From Fodinibacter sp963800505 (GTDB lineage: Bacteria; Actinomycetota; Actinomycetes; Actinomycetales; Dermatophilaceae): 64,000 nucleotides of DNA. Positions 25,236-33,831 of the stretch are shown here, one piece after another. Position numbers and translations under genes: made by a program. Within the stretch, counting starts at the first letter, position 1; each line of letters opens with the position of its first letter. The stretch lies in contig CAWDBL010000037.1 in NCBI GenBank assembly GCA_963800505.1, positions 1 to 64,000 on the forward strand, read 5' to 3'. The notes beneath the pieces were generated by a model. That model was not told the origin of the DNA and did not search any database. It saw only the letters and a program-made list of their open reading frames with translations.

Positions 25236-26291
25236 TCAGCGGCCGGGGTTGGCCCAGGCGAGGAGGCGGTCGGCGTCCCAGGTGGTGACGATCCGCTCAG
25301 CGGGCACCCCGAGCCGCTCGGCGCGCTCGCAGCCGTAGGCCTTCATGTCGAGCTGGCCCGGCGCGTGCGCGTCGGAGTCGATCGCGAACAGGCAGCCGAT
25401 CTCGAGCGCCAGCAGCACCAGCTCGTCGGGCGGGTCGCACCGCTCCGGGCGGCTGTTGATCTCGACCGCCGTGCCGTGCTCGGCGCACGCCTCGAACACG
25501 GCCCGGGCGTCGAAGTCGGACTGCGGGCGTGTGCCGCGCGAGCCCTCGACGAGGCGGCCGGTGCAGTGCCCGAGGACGTTCACCCGGGGGTTCGACACCG
25601 CGTTGACCATGCGGGTCGTCATCGGTCCGCCGTTCATTCGCAGCTTGCTGTGCACCGATGCCGTGACGAGGTCGAGGCGCGCGAGCATCGCGTCGGTCTG
25701 GTCGAGGCCGCCGTCGTCGAGGATGTCGACCTCGATGCCCTTGAGCAGCCGGAACGCCCCGCCCAGCGACCGGTCGATGGCCTCGACGATGCCGATCTGA
25801 GAGGTCAGCCGCTCCACCGTCAGCCCGTTGGCGACCCGCAGCTGCGGGCTGTGGTCGGTGAGCACCAGCCACTCGTGGCCGAGCTCGATGCCGGTGAGCA
25901 CCATCTCGTCGATCGGGCTGCCGCCGTCGCTCCAGTCGGAGTGCAGGTGGCAGTCACCGCGCAGCGCGGCGTACATCGCCTCACCGCCGGCCACGAGCGG
26001 CCCGCCCGACTTCTCCTGCAGCGAGCCGAGATACGCCGGCAGCCCACCGGCGAGCGCCTCGGCGATCACCCCGCTCGTCGACTTCCCGATGCCGGGGATC
26101 TCCTGCAGGGTGCCGGCCTCGGCGCGCTCGCGCAGCTCGTCCTCGCCGACCTGCTTGAGCGTCTTGACCGCGTTGCGGAAGGCCTCGACCCGGTAGGTGC
26201 CGGCGCGGGTGCGTTCGAGCAGGAACGCGACCCGGCGCAGCGCCTCGATGGGGTGGACCGGCGCCTCGAGCGGCTCGAGCAGCGCAACCAT
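25236..26291 (-). CDS. PHP-domain metal-dependent phosphoesterase with helix-hairpin-helix N-terminus
   Basis: A 351-residue protein. Residues 10-95 resemble the Pol-beta-like HhH domain (YRVEAFRNAVKTLKQVGEDE, EIPGIGKSTSGVIAEAL). Residues 110-350 form a PHP domain with metal ligands in CHLHSDWSDG, LVLTDHS, GIEVDI, VTASVHS, GHCTGR, EINSRP and IDSDAH. It looks like bacterial PolX without the polymerase domain, suggesting a DNA-end or nucleotide phosphoesterase. It overlaps the SDR stop by 1 base and ends a three-gene operon. Confidence 0.85.
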   Translation of the reverse strand: MVALLEPLEAPVHPIEALRRVAFLLERTRAGTYRVEAFRNAVKTLKQVGEDELRERAEAGTLQEIPGIGKSTSGVIAEALAGGLPAYLGSLQEKSGGPLVAGGEAMYAALRGDCHLHSDWSDGGSPIDEMVLTGIELGHEWLVLTDHSPQLRVANGLTVERLTSQIGIVEAIDRSLGGAFRLLKGIEVDILDDGGLDQTDAMLARLDLVTASVHSKLRMNGGPMTTRMVNAVSNPRVNVLGHCTGRLVEGSRGTRPQSDFDARAVFEACAEHGTAVEINSRPERCDPPDELVLLALEIGCLFAIDSDAHAPGQLDMKAYGCERAERLGVPAERIVTTWDADRLLAWANPGR

Positions 26292-27130
26292 CAGATCCCG
26301 AACTGGCGCGCGACGATGCCGTCCCAGACCCGGTCACCGCCCACCGCCCTCGCGGTCACCATGGCCCGGGCGACCGGCGTGAGCAGGTAGCGGGTACGGG
26401 GGCGGTCGGCCTCGATGGCCTTGACGAGGGCCTGCGCGACGCTCTCGGACGAGGCCGACAGCCGCGGGTTGGCGTAGGCCGCGCTGTTGCCCTCGGCCAC
26501 CGACGCGCGCATGGCGGCGTAGGGGGAGTCGTCGTGGGAGGCGAGCGCACCGGAGGCGCTGATGGTCTCCTCGAACCCGCTGCGGGTGACCCCCGGCTCG
26601 ACCACGACGACCTGGATGCCGAACGGCCGCACCTCCACCCGCAGGGCGTCGCTCAGCGCCTCCACCGCGTACTTCGTCGCGTGGTAGTAGCCACCGAGCG
26701 GGAAGGTCATCCGCCCGCCCATCGAGCTGAGGTTGACGATGCGACCGCGTCCGGCGGCCCGCATGCCGGGCAGGACGAGCTGGCACATCCGGGCCAGCCC
26801 GAACACGTTGGTCTCGAACATGGCGCGCACCTTGTCCATCTCCACCTCCTCGACGGCGCCGTACTCGCCGTAGCCGGCGTTGTTGACCAGGGAGCCGACC
26901 GCGCCGTGCGCCGCCTCGACCTCGGCGACGGCGGCCGACATCGAGGCCTCGTCGGTGACGTCGAGCGCCGTCACGTGGGCGCCCGCCTCAGCGAGGTCGG
27001 CCAGCGTCTCCGGACGCCGGGCGGTGGCCCACACGGTGTGACCGCGGGCGAGCAGGGCCTGCGCGGCGGCACGGCCGATGCCGGTCGAGCAGCCGGTGAT
27101 GAGAATGGGGTCGCGGTCGTACTCAGCCAT
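26291..27130 (-). CDS. Short-chain dehydrogenase/reductase
   Basis: A 279-residue classical SDR. The cofactor loop is GCSTGIG, followed by NNAGYGEYG, the catalytic serine in VNLSSMGG and YHATK. The C-terminal region (VVEPGVTRSGFEET) fits SDRs related to oxidoreductases of ketones or retinoid-like substrates; the ARR after strand 2 favours NADP(H). It lies 17 bases downstream of the PLP enzyme and overlaps the PHP gene. The substrate is unknown. Confidence 0.88.
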   Translation of the reverse strand: MAEYDRDPILITGCSTGIGRAAAQALLARGHTVWATARRPETLADLAEAGAHVTALDVTDEASMSAAVAEVEAAHGAVGSLVNNAGYGEYGAVEEVEMDKVRAMFETNVFGLARMCQLVLPGMRAAGRGRIVNLSSMGGRMTFPLGGYYHATKYAVEALSDALRVEVRPFGIQVVVVEPGVTRSGFEETISASGALASHDDSPYAAMRASVAEGNSAAYANPRLSASSESVAQALVKAIEADRPRTRYLLTPVARAMVTARAVGGDRVWDGIVARQFGI

Positions 27131-27147
27131 GGGAATTCCGTTCTCCG

Positions 27148-28350
27148 TCAGATGATCTCGGTGAGGGCGGTGAGCAGGCGGTCGATGTCGTCGGCCGAGG
27201 TGTAGGGCGCGAGCCCCACCCGCACGCCGCCGGTGTCGCCGAGGCCCAGGTGGCGCGAGCACTCGATGGCGTAGAAGTGCCCAGCCGGTGCGTTGACGCC
27301 ACGCTCGGCGAGCCGCCCGCGGATGTCCTGCGGGTCGCGCCCGGCCACCGTGAAGAGCAGGGTGGGGGTGCGCGAGCGGGCGTTGCTGTGCACGGTGACG
27401 CCGGGGATGCCGCGCAGCGCGGGTTCCAGCTCGTCGAGCAGCGCCCGCTCGTGCACGTGCACCGCCGACATCCCCGCCTCGATGCGCTCGCGGCGGCTCC
27501 CCGCCTCGACGCTGTCGTCGAGGCCGGCGATGAAGTCGACGGCCGCCGTCGTGCCGGCCATCAGCTCGTAGGGGAGGGTGCCGAGCTCGAACCGCTCGGG
27601 CACGGCATCCGTCGACGGCAGCAGCTTGTCGGGGTGCAGGGTCTCGAGCAGCGCCGGGTCGGCGGCGAGCACCCCACAGTGCGGGCCCATGAACTTGTAG
27701 GGCGAGCACGTCCAGAAGTCGGCGCGCAGGGCGCCAAGGTCGACCGAGGCGTGGGCGGTGGCGTGCACGCCGTCGACCCAGTGCAGGGCGCCGACCTCGT
27801 GGGCCAGGTCGGCCACCCGGCAGACCGGGGTGCGGGTGCCGATCAGGTTCGAGGCGCCGGTGGTGGCCACGAGCCTGGTGCGCTCGGAGAGCACCGCCGC
27901 CACGGCATCCGCGGACAGCTCGCCGGTGGCGGGGTCGAAGTCGACCCAGCGCACCGTGGCGCCGACCGCCTCGGCCGCTTGCACCCACGGGCGGATGTTC
28001 GCGTCGTGGTCGAGCCGGGTGACGACCACCTCGTCGCCGGGACCCCAGTCCTTGGCCAGCGCCCGGGCGAGGTCGTAGGTGAGCGAGGTGGCGCTGCGGC
28101 CGAACACGATGCCGCGCGGGTCGGCCCCGAGCAGGTCGGCCATCGCGGCCCGGAAGTCGGTCACCACCTGCTCGGCCCGGCGCTCGGACGGCGTCACCGT
28201 GCCCCGGTTGGAGATCGCGCTGGTCAGGGTGTCGGCGACGGCGCGCGCGACGACGTCAGGCGTCTGGCTGCCGCCGGGGCCGTCGAAGTGCGCGGCCCCC
28301 TCCTTCAGGGCGGGGAAGTGGGAACGGACCGAGGCGACGTCGAGCGGCAT
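27148..28350 (-). CDS. Cysteine desulfurase-like PLP enzyme
   Basis: A 400-residue class V aminotransferase-fold enzyme. Landmarks are HFDGPGGSQTPD at the N-terminus, RLDHDANIRPW, VDGVHATAH (PLP Asp-His region), the Schiff-base lysine in CSPYKFMGPHCG, and AGHFYAIECSRHLGL near the end. It matches the 'cysteine desulfurase-like' subfamily, which lacks the mobile Cys loop of IscS/SufS, so a true desulfurase role is doubtful. It leads the operon with the SDR and PHP genes. Confidence 0.85.
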   Translation of the reverse strand: MPLDVASVRSHFPALKEGAAHFDGPGGSQTPDVVARAVADTLTSAISNRGTVTPSERRAEQVVTDFRAAMADLLGADPRGIVFGRSATSLTYDLARALAKDWGPGDEVVVTRLDHDANIRPWVQAAEAVGATVRWVDFDPATGELSADAVAAVLSERTRLVATTGASNLIGTRTPVCRVADLAHEVGALHWVDGVHATAHASVDLGALRADFWTCSPYKFMGPHCGVLAADPALLETLHPDKLLPSTDAVPERFELGTLPYELMAGTTAAVDFIAGLDDSVEAGSRRERIEAGMSAVHVHERALLDELEPALRGIPGVTVHSNARSRTPTLLFTVAGRDPQDIRGRLAERGVNAPAGHFYAIECSRHLGLGDTGGVRVGLAPYTSADDIDRLLTALTEII

Positions 28351-28384
28351 ACCCCGCATCTTCCCCCATCCCCCTCCTCTCCGA

Positions 28385-28411
28385 CTCCTCCCCGACTTTG
28401 CAGGGGAGGAG
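28385..28411 (-). terminator. Hairpin terminator after guaB1
   Basis: CTCCTCCCC and GGGGAGGAG form a 9-bp stem around GACTTTGCA. It lies about 70 bases beyond the guaB1 stop and before the next minus-strand gene. Confidence 0.6.
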
Positions 28412-28478
28412 CGGGGCAACACGCGCTGCAGGGGCGCTGGGACGCGGCTTCCGACCTACATGGTCGCGGTGCCCAGCG

Positions 28479-29915
28479 TCACCAGGAGGTGTGCACCGGG
28501 CGCCCCTCCGCGAAGCCGGCGGTGCTCTGGATGCCGACCGTCGCCCGCTCGGAGAACTCCTCGAGGGTGCGCGCCCCGGCATACGTGCAGCTGCTGCGCA
28601 GCCCGGCGACGATCTCGTCGAGGACGTCCTCGACGCTGGGCCGGGCCGGGTCGACGTACATCCGGGCGGAGCTGATGCCCTCCTCGAACATCGCCTTGCG
28701 GGCCCGGTCGTAGGCGGTGTCGCCCGCCGTGCGCCCCCGCACCGCCCGTGACGACGCCATCCCGAACGACTCCTTGTACTGCCGCCCGCCCTCGTCGGTG
28801 TAGAGGTCGCCGGGCGACTCGAGCGTCCCGGCGAACCACGAGCCGATCATCACGTTCGAGGCACCGGCGGCCAGGGCCAGCGCGACGTCGCGCGGATGCC
28901 GGACGCCCCCGTCCGCCCACACGTGCCGTCCCAGCGCGCGCGCCGCAGAAGCGCATTCGAGCACGGCGGAGAACTGCGGACGGCCGACGGCGGTCATCAT
29001 CCGGGTCGTGCACATCGCGCCCGGCCCGACCCCGACCTTGACGATGTCGGCCCCGGCCTCGATGAGGTCGCGGGTGCCCTGCGCCGACACGACGTTGCCC
29101 GCCACCACCGGCACGCCCGGGTCGAGCGCGCGCACCGAGCGCAGCGCGTCGATCATCTTCTCCTGGTGGCCGTGCGCGGTGTCGATGACGAGCACGTCGG
29201 CGCCGGCGTCGATGAGGTCCTTGGCCTTGGTCGCGACGTCACCGTTGATGCCGACCGCAGCGGCCACCCGCAGCCGCCCGGCGTCGTCGACGGCGGGGGA
29301 GTACAGGTGCGCGCGCAGCGCCCCCGACCGGGTGAGGATGCCGACCAGCCGGCCGTCGTCGGCCACGATCGGGGCGAGCCGGCGGCGCGCGTGCGACAGG
29401 GTGTCGAACGCCGACTCGACGTCGACGCCGTCCTTCAGGGTCACCATTTCGCGCACCATCACGTCGTCGAGCTGGGTGAACCGGTCGACCCCGGTGAGGT
29501 CGGTCTCGGTCACGATGCCGACCGGCCGGTCCCCGACGGTGACGATCGCGGCCCCGTGCGCCCGCTTGTGCAGCAGCACCAGCGCCTCGCCGACGGTCAT
29601 CGCGGGCGTCAGGGTGATCGGGGTGTCGTAGACCAGGTGGCGCGACTTCTGCCAGGTGACGACGTCGCGCACGATCTCGGCCGGGATGTCCTGCGGGATG
29701 ACGGTGAGCGCACCGCGGCGGGCGGTCGTCTCGGCCATCCGGCGGCCGGCGATCGCGGTCATGTTGGCCACCACCAGGGGGATGGTCGTGCCGGTGCCGT
29801 CCACCGACGCGAGGTCGACGTCGAGCCGGCTGGTCACCGACGACCGGTTCGGCACCATGAAGACGTCGTCGTAGGTGAGGTCGTGCTGCGGCTGGAGGTC
29901 GTTGAGGAAACGCAC
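28479..29915 (-). CDS. guaB1: GuaB1 family IMP dehydrogenase-related protein (GMP reductase type)
   Basis: A 478-residue TIM barrel with an inserted pair of CBS domains (about 95-205). The catalytic loop GVGPGAMCTTRM carries the nucleophilic Cys, and GSWFAGTLESPGDL is the phosphate site. Sequence order and the MRFLNDLQPQ start match actinobacterial GuaB1. Members of this group in mycobacteria and Streptomyces are reported as CBS-regulated GMP reductases (GMP to IMP) rather than IMP dehydrogenases. GTG 29915 is the start; the open frame upstream belongs to no known extension. Confidence 0.9.
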   Translation of the reverse strand: MRFLNDLQPQHDLTYDDVFMVPNRSSVTSRLDVDLASVDGTGTTIPLVVANMTAIAGRRMAETTARRGALTVIPQDIPAEIVRDVVTWQKSRHLVYDTPITLTPAMTVGEALVLLHKRAHGAAIVTVGDRPVGIVTETDLTGVDRFTQLDDVMVREMVTLKDGVDVESAFDTLSHARRRLAPIVADDGRLVGILTRSGALRAHLYSPAVDDAGRLRVAAAVGINGDVATKAKDLIDAGADVLVIDTAHGHQEKMIDALRSVRALDPGVPVVAGNVVSAQGTRDLIEAGADIVKVGVGPGAMCTTRMMTAVGRPQFSAVLECASAARALGRHVWADGGVRHPRDVALALAAGASNVMIGSWFAGTLESPGDLYTDEGGRQYKESFGMASSRAVRGRTAGDTAYDRARKAMFEEGISSARMYVDPARPSVEDVLDEIVAGLRSSCTYAGARTLEEFSERATVGIQSTAGFAEGRPVHTSW

Positions 29916-30002
29916 CCGCCCAGCGTAGGCGCGGCGGCCGCCGGCGGCGCGTGACCGGCATCCGGCGAGGGTTCGGCGGGACTCATGGGGCAGGATCGCG
30001 AC

Positions 30003-31259
30003 GTGAGTCTTCTGGCCCCCTCGCCCGCGGATGCCGCCCGACGCGCCGGTCTGCGCCGGATGCGGCTGCTCGCGGTGTCCCTGCTCGTGCTCGCCGCGGT
30101 CGTCTACGCGCTGACCCTCACCCTCGACCACTCCGGGGTGTGGGGCTACGTCAACACCGCCGCCGAGGCCGCGATGGTGGGCGCGCTCGCCGACTGGTTC
30201 GCGGTGACGGCGCTGTTCCGGCACCCCCTCGGCATACCGGTGCCGCACACGGCGATCATCCCCAAGCGCAAGAACGAGATCGGCCGCAACCTGCAGGAGT
30301 TCGTGACCGAGAACTTCCTCACCGAGGAGATCGCCCGCGACCGGCTCGCGGCGGCGCACGTGGGGGAGCGGGTCGGGCAGTGGCTCGGCGTCGCCGAGCA
30401 CCGGCGCCGGGTGCGCACCGAGGTGGTGCGGGTGGCCCGCGCCGGCCTGGGCCGGATGTCCGACGACGAGGTGCGCGCGCTGGTCGAGGACTTCCTGGTG
30501 CCGCGGCTGGTGCAGGAGCCGGTCGCCCCCATCGCCGGCACCCTGCTCGAGGGGATCGTCGACGAGAAGACCCACCACGGGCTGGTCGACCTGGGCCTGG
30601 AGCAGCTGCGCGCCTACCTCGCCGACAACCCCGGCACGTATGCCGCGGTGCTGGGTCAGCGAGCGCCGTGGTGGTCGCCGCCGTGGGTCGACGACAAGGT
30701 GATCGCCTGGTCCTACCAGCAGGTGCTGGCCTTCCTGCAGGACATCCACGACGACCCGCAGCACCCGGCCCGCCTGGCGCTCGACGAGCTGCTGCGCCGG
30801 CTCGCCCACGACCTGCAGACCGACCCCGAGGTGATGGCCAGCGCCGAGGCGCTCAAGGAGCGGCTGCTCACCCACCCGCAGGTGCCCGAGACCGCCGTCG
30901 GGCTCTGGACGTCGTTCAAGGTAGCCCTGACCACCGCCATGGACGACGAGACCTCGTACTTCCACACCCGCGGCGACGAGCTGCTCGAGCACCTCGGGCA
31001 GCACCTGGTCGACGACGAGGTGTGGAGGGGCCGGCTCGAGGCGCGGCTCGGCGAGGCGGTGTCGTTCTTCGTCAACACCTACGGCAGCGAGCTCGCCGAG
31101 GTCATCTCGGTGACCGTCGACCGCTGGGACGGCCAGGAGGCGGCCGAGCGCATCGAGCTGCACGTGGGCCGTGACCTGCAGTTCATCCGGATCAACGGCA
31201 CCATCGTCGGGGCGCTCGCCGGGCTCGGCATCCACGCCCTGTCGCAGCTGGCCGCCTGA
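30003..31259 (+). CDS. DUF445 family membrane-anchored protein
   Basis: About 418 residues. Two hydrophobic segments lie near the N-terminus (LLAVSLLVLAAVVYALTL; GYVNTAAEAAMVGALADWFA), followed by the DUF445 signature FRHPLGIPVPHTAIIPKRK and a long helical, coiled-coil-like body. The C-terminus has FIRINGTIVGALAGLGIHAL. The family resembles a YheB-type membrane protein of unknown function. GTG 30003 was chosen; ATG 29985 in the same frame would add six residues. It is divergent from guaB1. Confidence 0.8.
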   Translation: MSLLAPSPADAARRAGLRRMRLLAVSLLVLAAVVYALTLTLDHSGVWGYVNTAAEAAMVGALADWFAVTALFRHPLGIPVPHTAIIPKRKNEIGRNLQEFVTENFLTEEIARDRLAAAHVGERVGQWLGVAEHRRRVRTEVVRVARAGLGRMSDDEVRALVEDFLVPRLVQEPVAPIAGTLLEGIVDEKTHHGLVDLGLEQLRAYLADNPGTYAAVLGQRAPWWSPPWVDDKVIAWSYQQVLAFLQDIHDDPQHPARLALDELLRRLAHDLQTDPEVMASAEALKERLLTHPQVPETAVGLWTSFKVALTTAMDDETSYFHTRGDELLEHLGQHLVDDEVWRGRLEARLGEAVSFFVNTYGSELAEVISVTVDRWDGQEAAERIELHVGRDLQFIRINGTIVGALAGLGIHALSQLAA

Positions 31260-31288
31260 CCGGGCAGCTGCCCAACGCCTCCGACGCC

Positions 31289-31500
31289 CGCGTCCCGACA
31301 TCGACCAATAGGTCACGCGAGGGACGCCAGCCGACCTACCCGCGTCCCGACATCGACCAATAGGTCACGCGAGGGACGCCAGCGGCAGCCGACCTACCCG
31401 CGTCCCGACATCGACCGATAGGTCACGCGAGGGACGCCAGCGGGCAGCCGACCCGTCCGCGTCCCGGAACCGACCAACAGGTCACACCCGGGACACTCGC
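31289..31500. repeat. Array of four palindromic repeat units
   Basis: Units begin at about 31289, 31341, 31399 and 31458. Each opens CGCGTCCCGACATCGACCAA (the fourth has CGGAACCGACC) and continues TAGGTCACGCGAGGGACG, so each is an imperfect hairpin with GTCCC/GGGAC ends. Periods are 52, 58 and 59 bases, with short related spacers (CCAGC...GCCGACCTACC). A solitary inverted copy lies at 1297. The array sits between two convergent genes. Confidence 0.85.
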
Positions 31501-31521
31501 GGAGTCGTGACCTTGGCTGTC

Positions 31522-32574
31522 CTACGCGCCCGCCGCCTGCGGGGCGCTGCTGCCGGTGCGCGGGCGCGCAGCCCGACGTGCGCGGGCGGTGGCCGTCAGC
31601 TCGGCGACCGCGGCGATCAGGTCGACGCCGAGGTTCGGCACCCCGACCTCCTCGAGCACTCGTGGGGTCGCGCCGCGTCCGGCGAGCCACACCGGGTGGT
31701 CCTCGCTCAACCGTCGCAGCGCCGACGCGTGCCCGCGGAAGCCGGTGGGTCGGCGGCAGGCGAGCACCACGGCATCCGCCTGGGTGAGCCTGGCGGCCTG
31801 TGACAGGGAGTGGATGGGGGTGTCGGGGCCGAGGTAGCGGATGCGCCACCCGGCGCGCCCGAGCAGCACCCCGAAGCTGAGCAGCACGATGTCGTGGAAC
31901 TCGCCGGGCGGGCAGGCGAGCACGGCGACCGGGCCGGTACCGACGCCCCAGGTGAGCGAGAGCGCCCCGAGCCGGCGGCGCACCAGGCTGCTCGCGAAGT
32001 GCTCCTGCGCGATGCCGATGCGGCCGAGCTCCCACATCTCGCCGACCCGCACGAACAGGGGCAGCAGCACGTCGATGATGGCGCTCTCGACGGAGCGCTC
32101 GTGGAAGGCGGTGTCGAGCACAGCGTGCGCGCGGTCCTCGTCCAGCGCCGTGACGGCGTCGAGCAGCTGGGCCACCAGCATCGGCGGGTCGGCCCGCAGG
32201 CCGGGGGGCGCCGACCCGTTGGGAGTGCCGACCCCGGATGCCGTGCCTGGACCGTTTGAGCCGCGCCCGCCGTCCGCGGCGCCGGCGCGGCCCGCGCCCT
32301 CGTCGGAGTCGTCGTCGTAGCCGTTGGCGCCGCCGCGCTCGGTGGCCAGCACCCGCCGCGAGGCCTCCGCGGCGCTCACGCCCTGGTCGCGCAGGGCGAT
32401 GACCTCGCGCACGCGGCGCTCGTCCTCGTGTCCGTACAGCCGATAGCCACCCGCCGAGCGGACCGGCCGCAGCAGGCCGTAGCGGCTCTCCCACGCCCGC
32501 AGCACGTGGGTGCTCACGCCCACCTTGGCGGCGAGCTCACCAATCCGCATCGTCGGCGGTACCGAACCCCTCAT
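31522..32574 (-). CDS. LitR/CarH-type MerR regulator with B12-binding photoreceptor domain
   Basis: About 350 residues. The N-terminal MerR winged helix (MRIGELAAKVGVSTHVLRAW, YGHEDERRVREV) is followed by an Asp/Gly-rich linker (85-125). The sensory half has a four-helix bundle carrying W-x9-EH (Trp181, Glu191-His192), the signature of adenosylcobalamin photoreceptors of the CarH/LitR group, and a cobalamin Rossmann domain with EFHDIV (lower-ligand His about 227). It should repress in the dark and release on illumination. The photolyase operon is divergent. Start ATG 32574 or 32550; TTG 32610 is less likely. Confidence 0.88.
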   Translation of the reverse strand: MRGSVPPTMRIGELAAKVGVSTHVLRAWESRYGLLRPVRSAGGYRLYGHEDERRVREVIALRDQGVSAAEASRRVLATERGGANGYDDDSDEGAGRAGAADGGRGSNGPGTASGVGTPNGSAPPGLRADPPMLVAQLLDAVTALDEDRAHAVLDTAFHERSVESAIIDVLLPLFVRVGEMWELGRIGIAQEHFASSLVRRRLGALSLTWGVGTGPVAVLACPPGEFHDIVLLSFGVLLGRAGWRIRYLGPDTPIHSLSQAARLTQADAVVLACRRPTGFRGHASALRRLSEDHPVWLAGRGATPRVLEEVGVPNLGVDLIAAVAELTATARARRAARPRTGSSAPQAAGA

Positions 32575-32600
32575 GGACGCCACGGTAGACGCTGATCTCA

Positions 32601-32642
32601 CCTTTGACAAACATGTGACACAAGGTTGTACAAAGTTTGTAC
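32601..32642. promoter_or_regulatory. Operator and promoter region between litR and the photolyase operon
   Basis: The perfect palindrome GTACAAA-G-TTTGTAC spans 32628-32642. Upstream, related pieces (TTTGACAAACA, TGTGACACAAGG, TTGTACAAAG) repeat roughly every 11 bases, the style of CarH/LitR operators, which bind tetramers over direct half-sites. A possible rightward promoter is TTGTAC (32637-32642), 18 bases, TACGCT (32661-32666). Confidence 0.65.
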
Positions 32643-32804
32643 GTCAGAGGTCGCGGGCCGTACGCTGCAACCGGGGCCAAGCATCGACAGGTCCGGGGCG
32701 GGCAGCACCTTGCGCCGGACGCGCGAGCCGCCTCACCTACTGTGAGGGTGCGCCATCCGACCGCTCGCCGCCGCCCGTGTCCGACTCGCCCGAAGGGACA
32801 GCCG

Positions 32805-33818
32805 ATGACCCAGCAACGCCGAGCCCTGGTCACAGGGGTCACCGGTTACATCGGCTCACGGCTGGTGCCGCGCCTCCTCGAGGAGGGCTGGCAGGTCCGC
32901 GCCCTCACCAGGGACGACGCCAAGGTCGCCGACCGGTGGTGGCGCGATCAGGTCGAGGTCGTCGAGGGAGATGCCGGCTCGCCCGACACCCTGGCCACCG
33001 CGCTCGCCGGCGTCGACGTGGCCTACTACTTCCTGCACTCGATGGACGGCGCGGGCGGCTTCGTCGAGCGCGACCGCGAGCTGGCCCGCACCTTCGGGGT
33101 GGCTGCCTTCGAGGCCGGCGTGGGCCGCATCGTCTACCTCTCGGGGCTGCACCCCGACGACGGCCCGCTCAGCGACCACCTGGCCTCCCGCGTCGAGGTG
33201 GGCGACCTGCTGATGTCCAGCGGCGTGCCCACCGCGGTGCTGCAGGCGGCGATCATCCTCGGCTCGGGGTCGGCGTCGTTCGAGATGCTCCGCCACCTCA
33301 CCACCCGCCTGCCGGTCATGATCACGCCGAAGTGGCTCGACAACCGCATCCAGCCGATCGCCGTGCGCGACGTGCTGCACTACCTCGTGCGCGCCGCAGA
33401 CCTGCCGCCGGAGGTGAACCGCACCTTCGACATCGGCGGGCCTGACGTGCTCACCTACCGCGAGATGATCCAGCGCTTCGCGAAGATCGCCGGGCTGATG
33501 AGCCGCCGCATCGTCACGGTGCCGGTGCTGACGCCCTACCTCGCCAGCCAGTGGGTCGGTTTCGTCACGCCGGTGCCGACCGGCGTGGCCAAGCCGCTCG
33601 TGGGCAGCCTGCTACACGAGGTGGTGTGCGGCGAGCACGACCTCGACGACCTGGTCGGGCCGCCGTCGCAGGGCGCCCTCAGCTATGACCGGGCCGTGGC
33701 CGACGCCATCGCCGGCGACGACGTGAACCCCCGCCCTGAGCCGGGCACGGTCGACCCGGCCCGCATTACCAGCGCCGACCCCGCGTGGGCCGGCGGGCGC
33801 GGGAGCGGCGGGTCGTGA
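32805..33818 (+). CDS. NAD(P)-binding SDR/NmrA-type epimerase-like protein
   Basis: A 337-residue extended or atypical SDR. The Rossmann motif is VTGVTGYIGSRLVPRLLEEG, followed by ALTRDD and a YYFLHSMD stretch typical of a DUF2867-associated family. GRIVYLSGLHPDD, the LMSSGVPTAVLQAAIILG segment and FDIGGPDVLTYREM lie in the second half. The function is unproven. Family members recur beside photolyase and LitR genes in actinobacteria (recalled, not searched). ATG 32805 has GAAGGGA upstream. It is the first gene of the operon with the CPBP protease and photolyase. Confidence 0.8.
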   Translation: MTQQRRALVTGVTGYIGSRLVPRLLEEGWQVRALTRDDAKVADRWWRDQVEVVEGDAGSPDTLATALAGVDVAYYFLHSMDGAGGFVERDRELARTFGVAAFEAGVGRIVYLSGLHPDDGPLSDHLASRVEVGDLLMSSGVPTAVLQAAIILGSGSASFEMLRHLTTRLPVMITPKWLDNRIQPIAVRDVLHYLVRAADLPPEVNRTFDIGGPDVLTYREMIQRFAKIAGLMSRRIVTVPVLTPYLASQWVGFVTPVPTGVAKPLVGSLLHEVVCGEHDLDDLVGPPSQGALSYDRAVADAIAGDDVNPRPEPGTVDPARITSADPAWAGGRGSGGS

Positions 33819-33831
33819 GCAGAGCCGCCCG

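Noticed and set aside
28479..31316. A 945-residue minus-strand frame including guaB1
   Set aside because: Everything upstream of GTG 29915 is the reverse of the DUF445 gene, with no recognisable domain.
31289..31500. CRISPR array
   Set aside because: Only four units; the repeats are palindromic, the spacers are short and related to each other, and no cas genes are present.
32574..32610. TTG start at 32610 for the MerR/LitR gene
   Set aside because: It would read through the operator; ATG 32574 or 32550 agrees with MerR N-termini.
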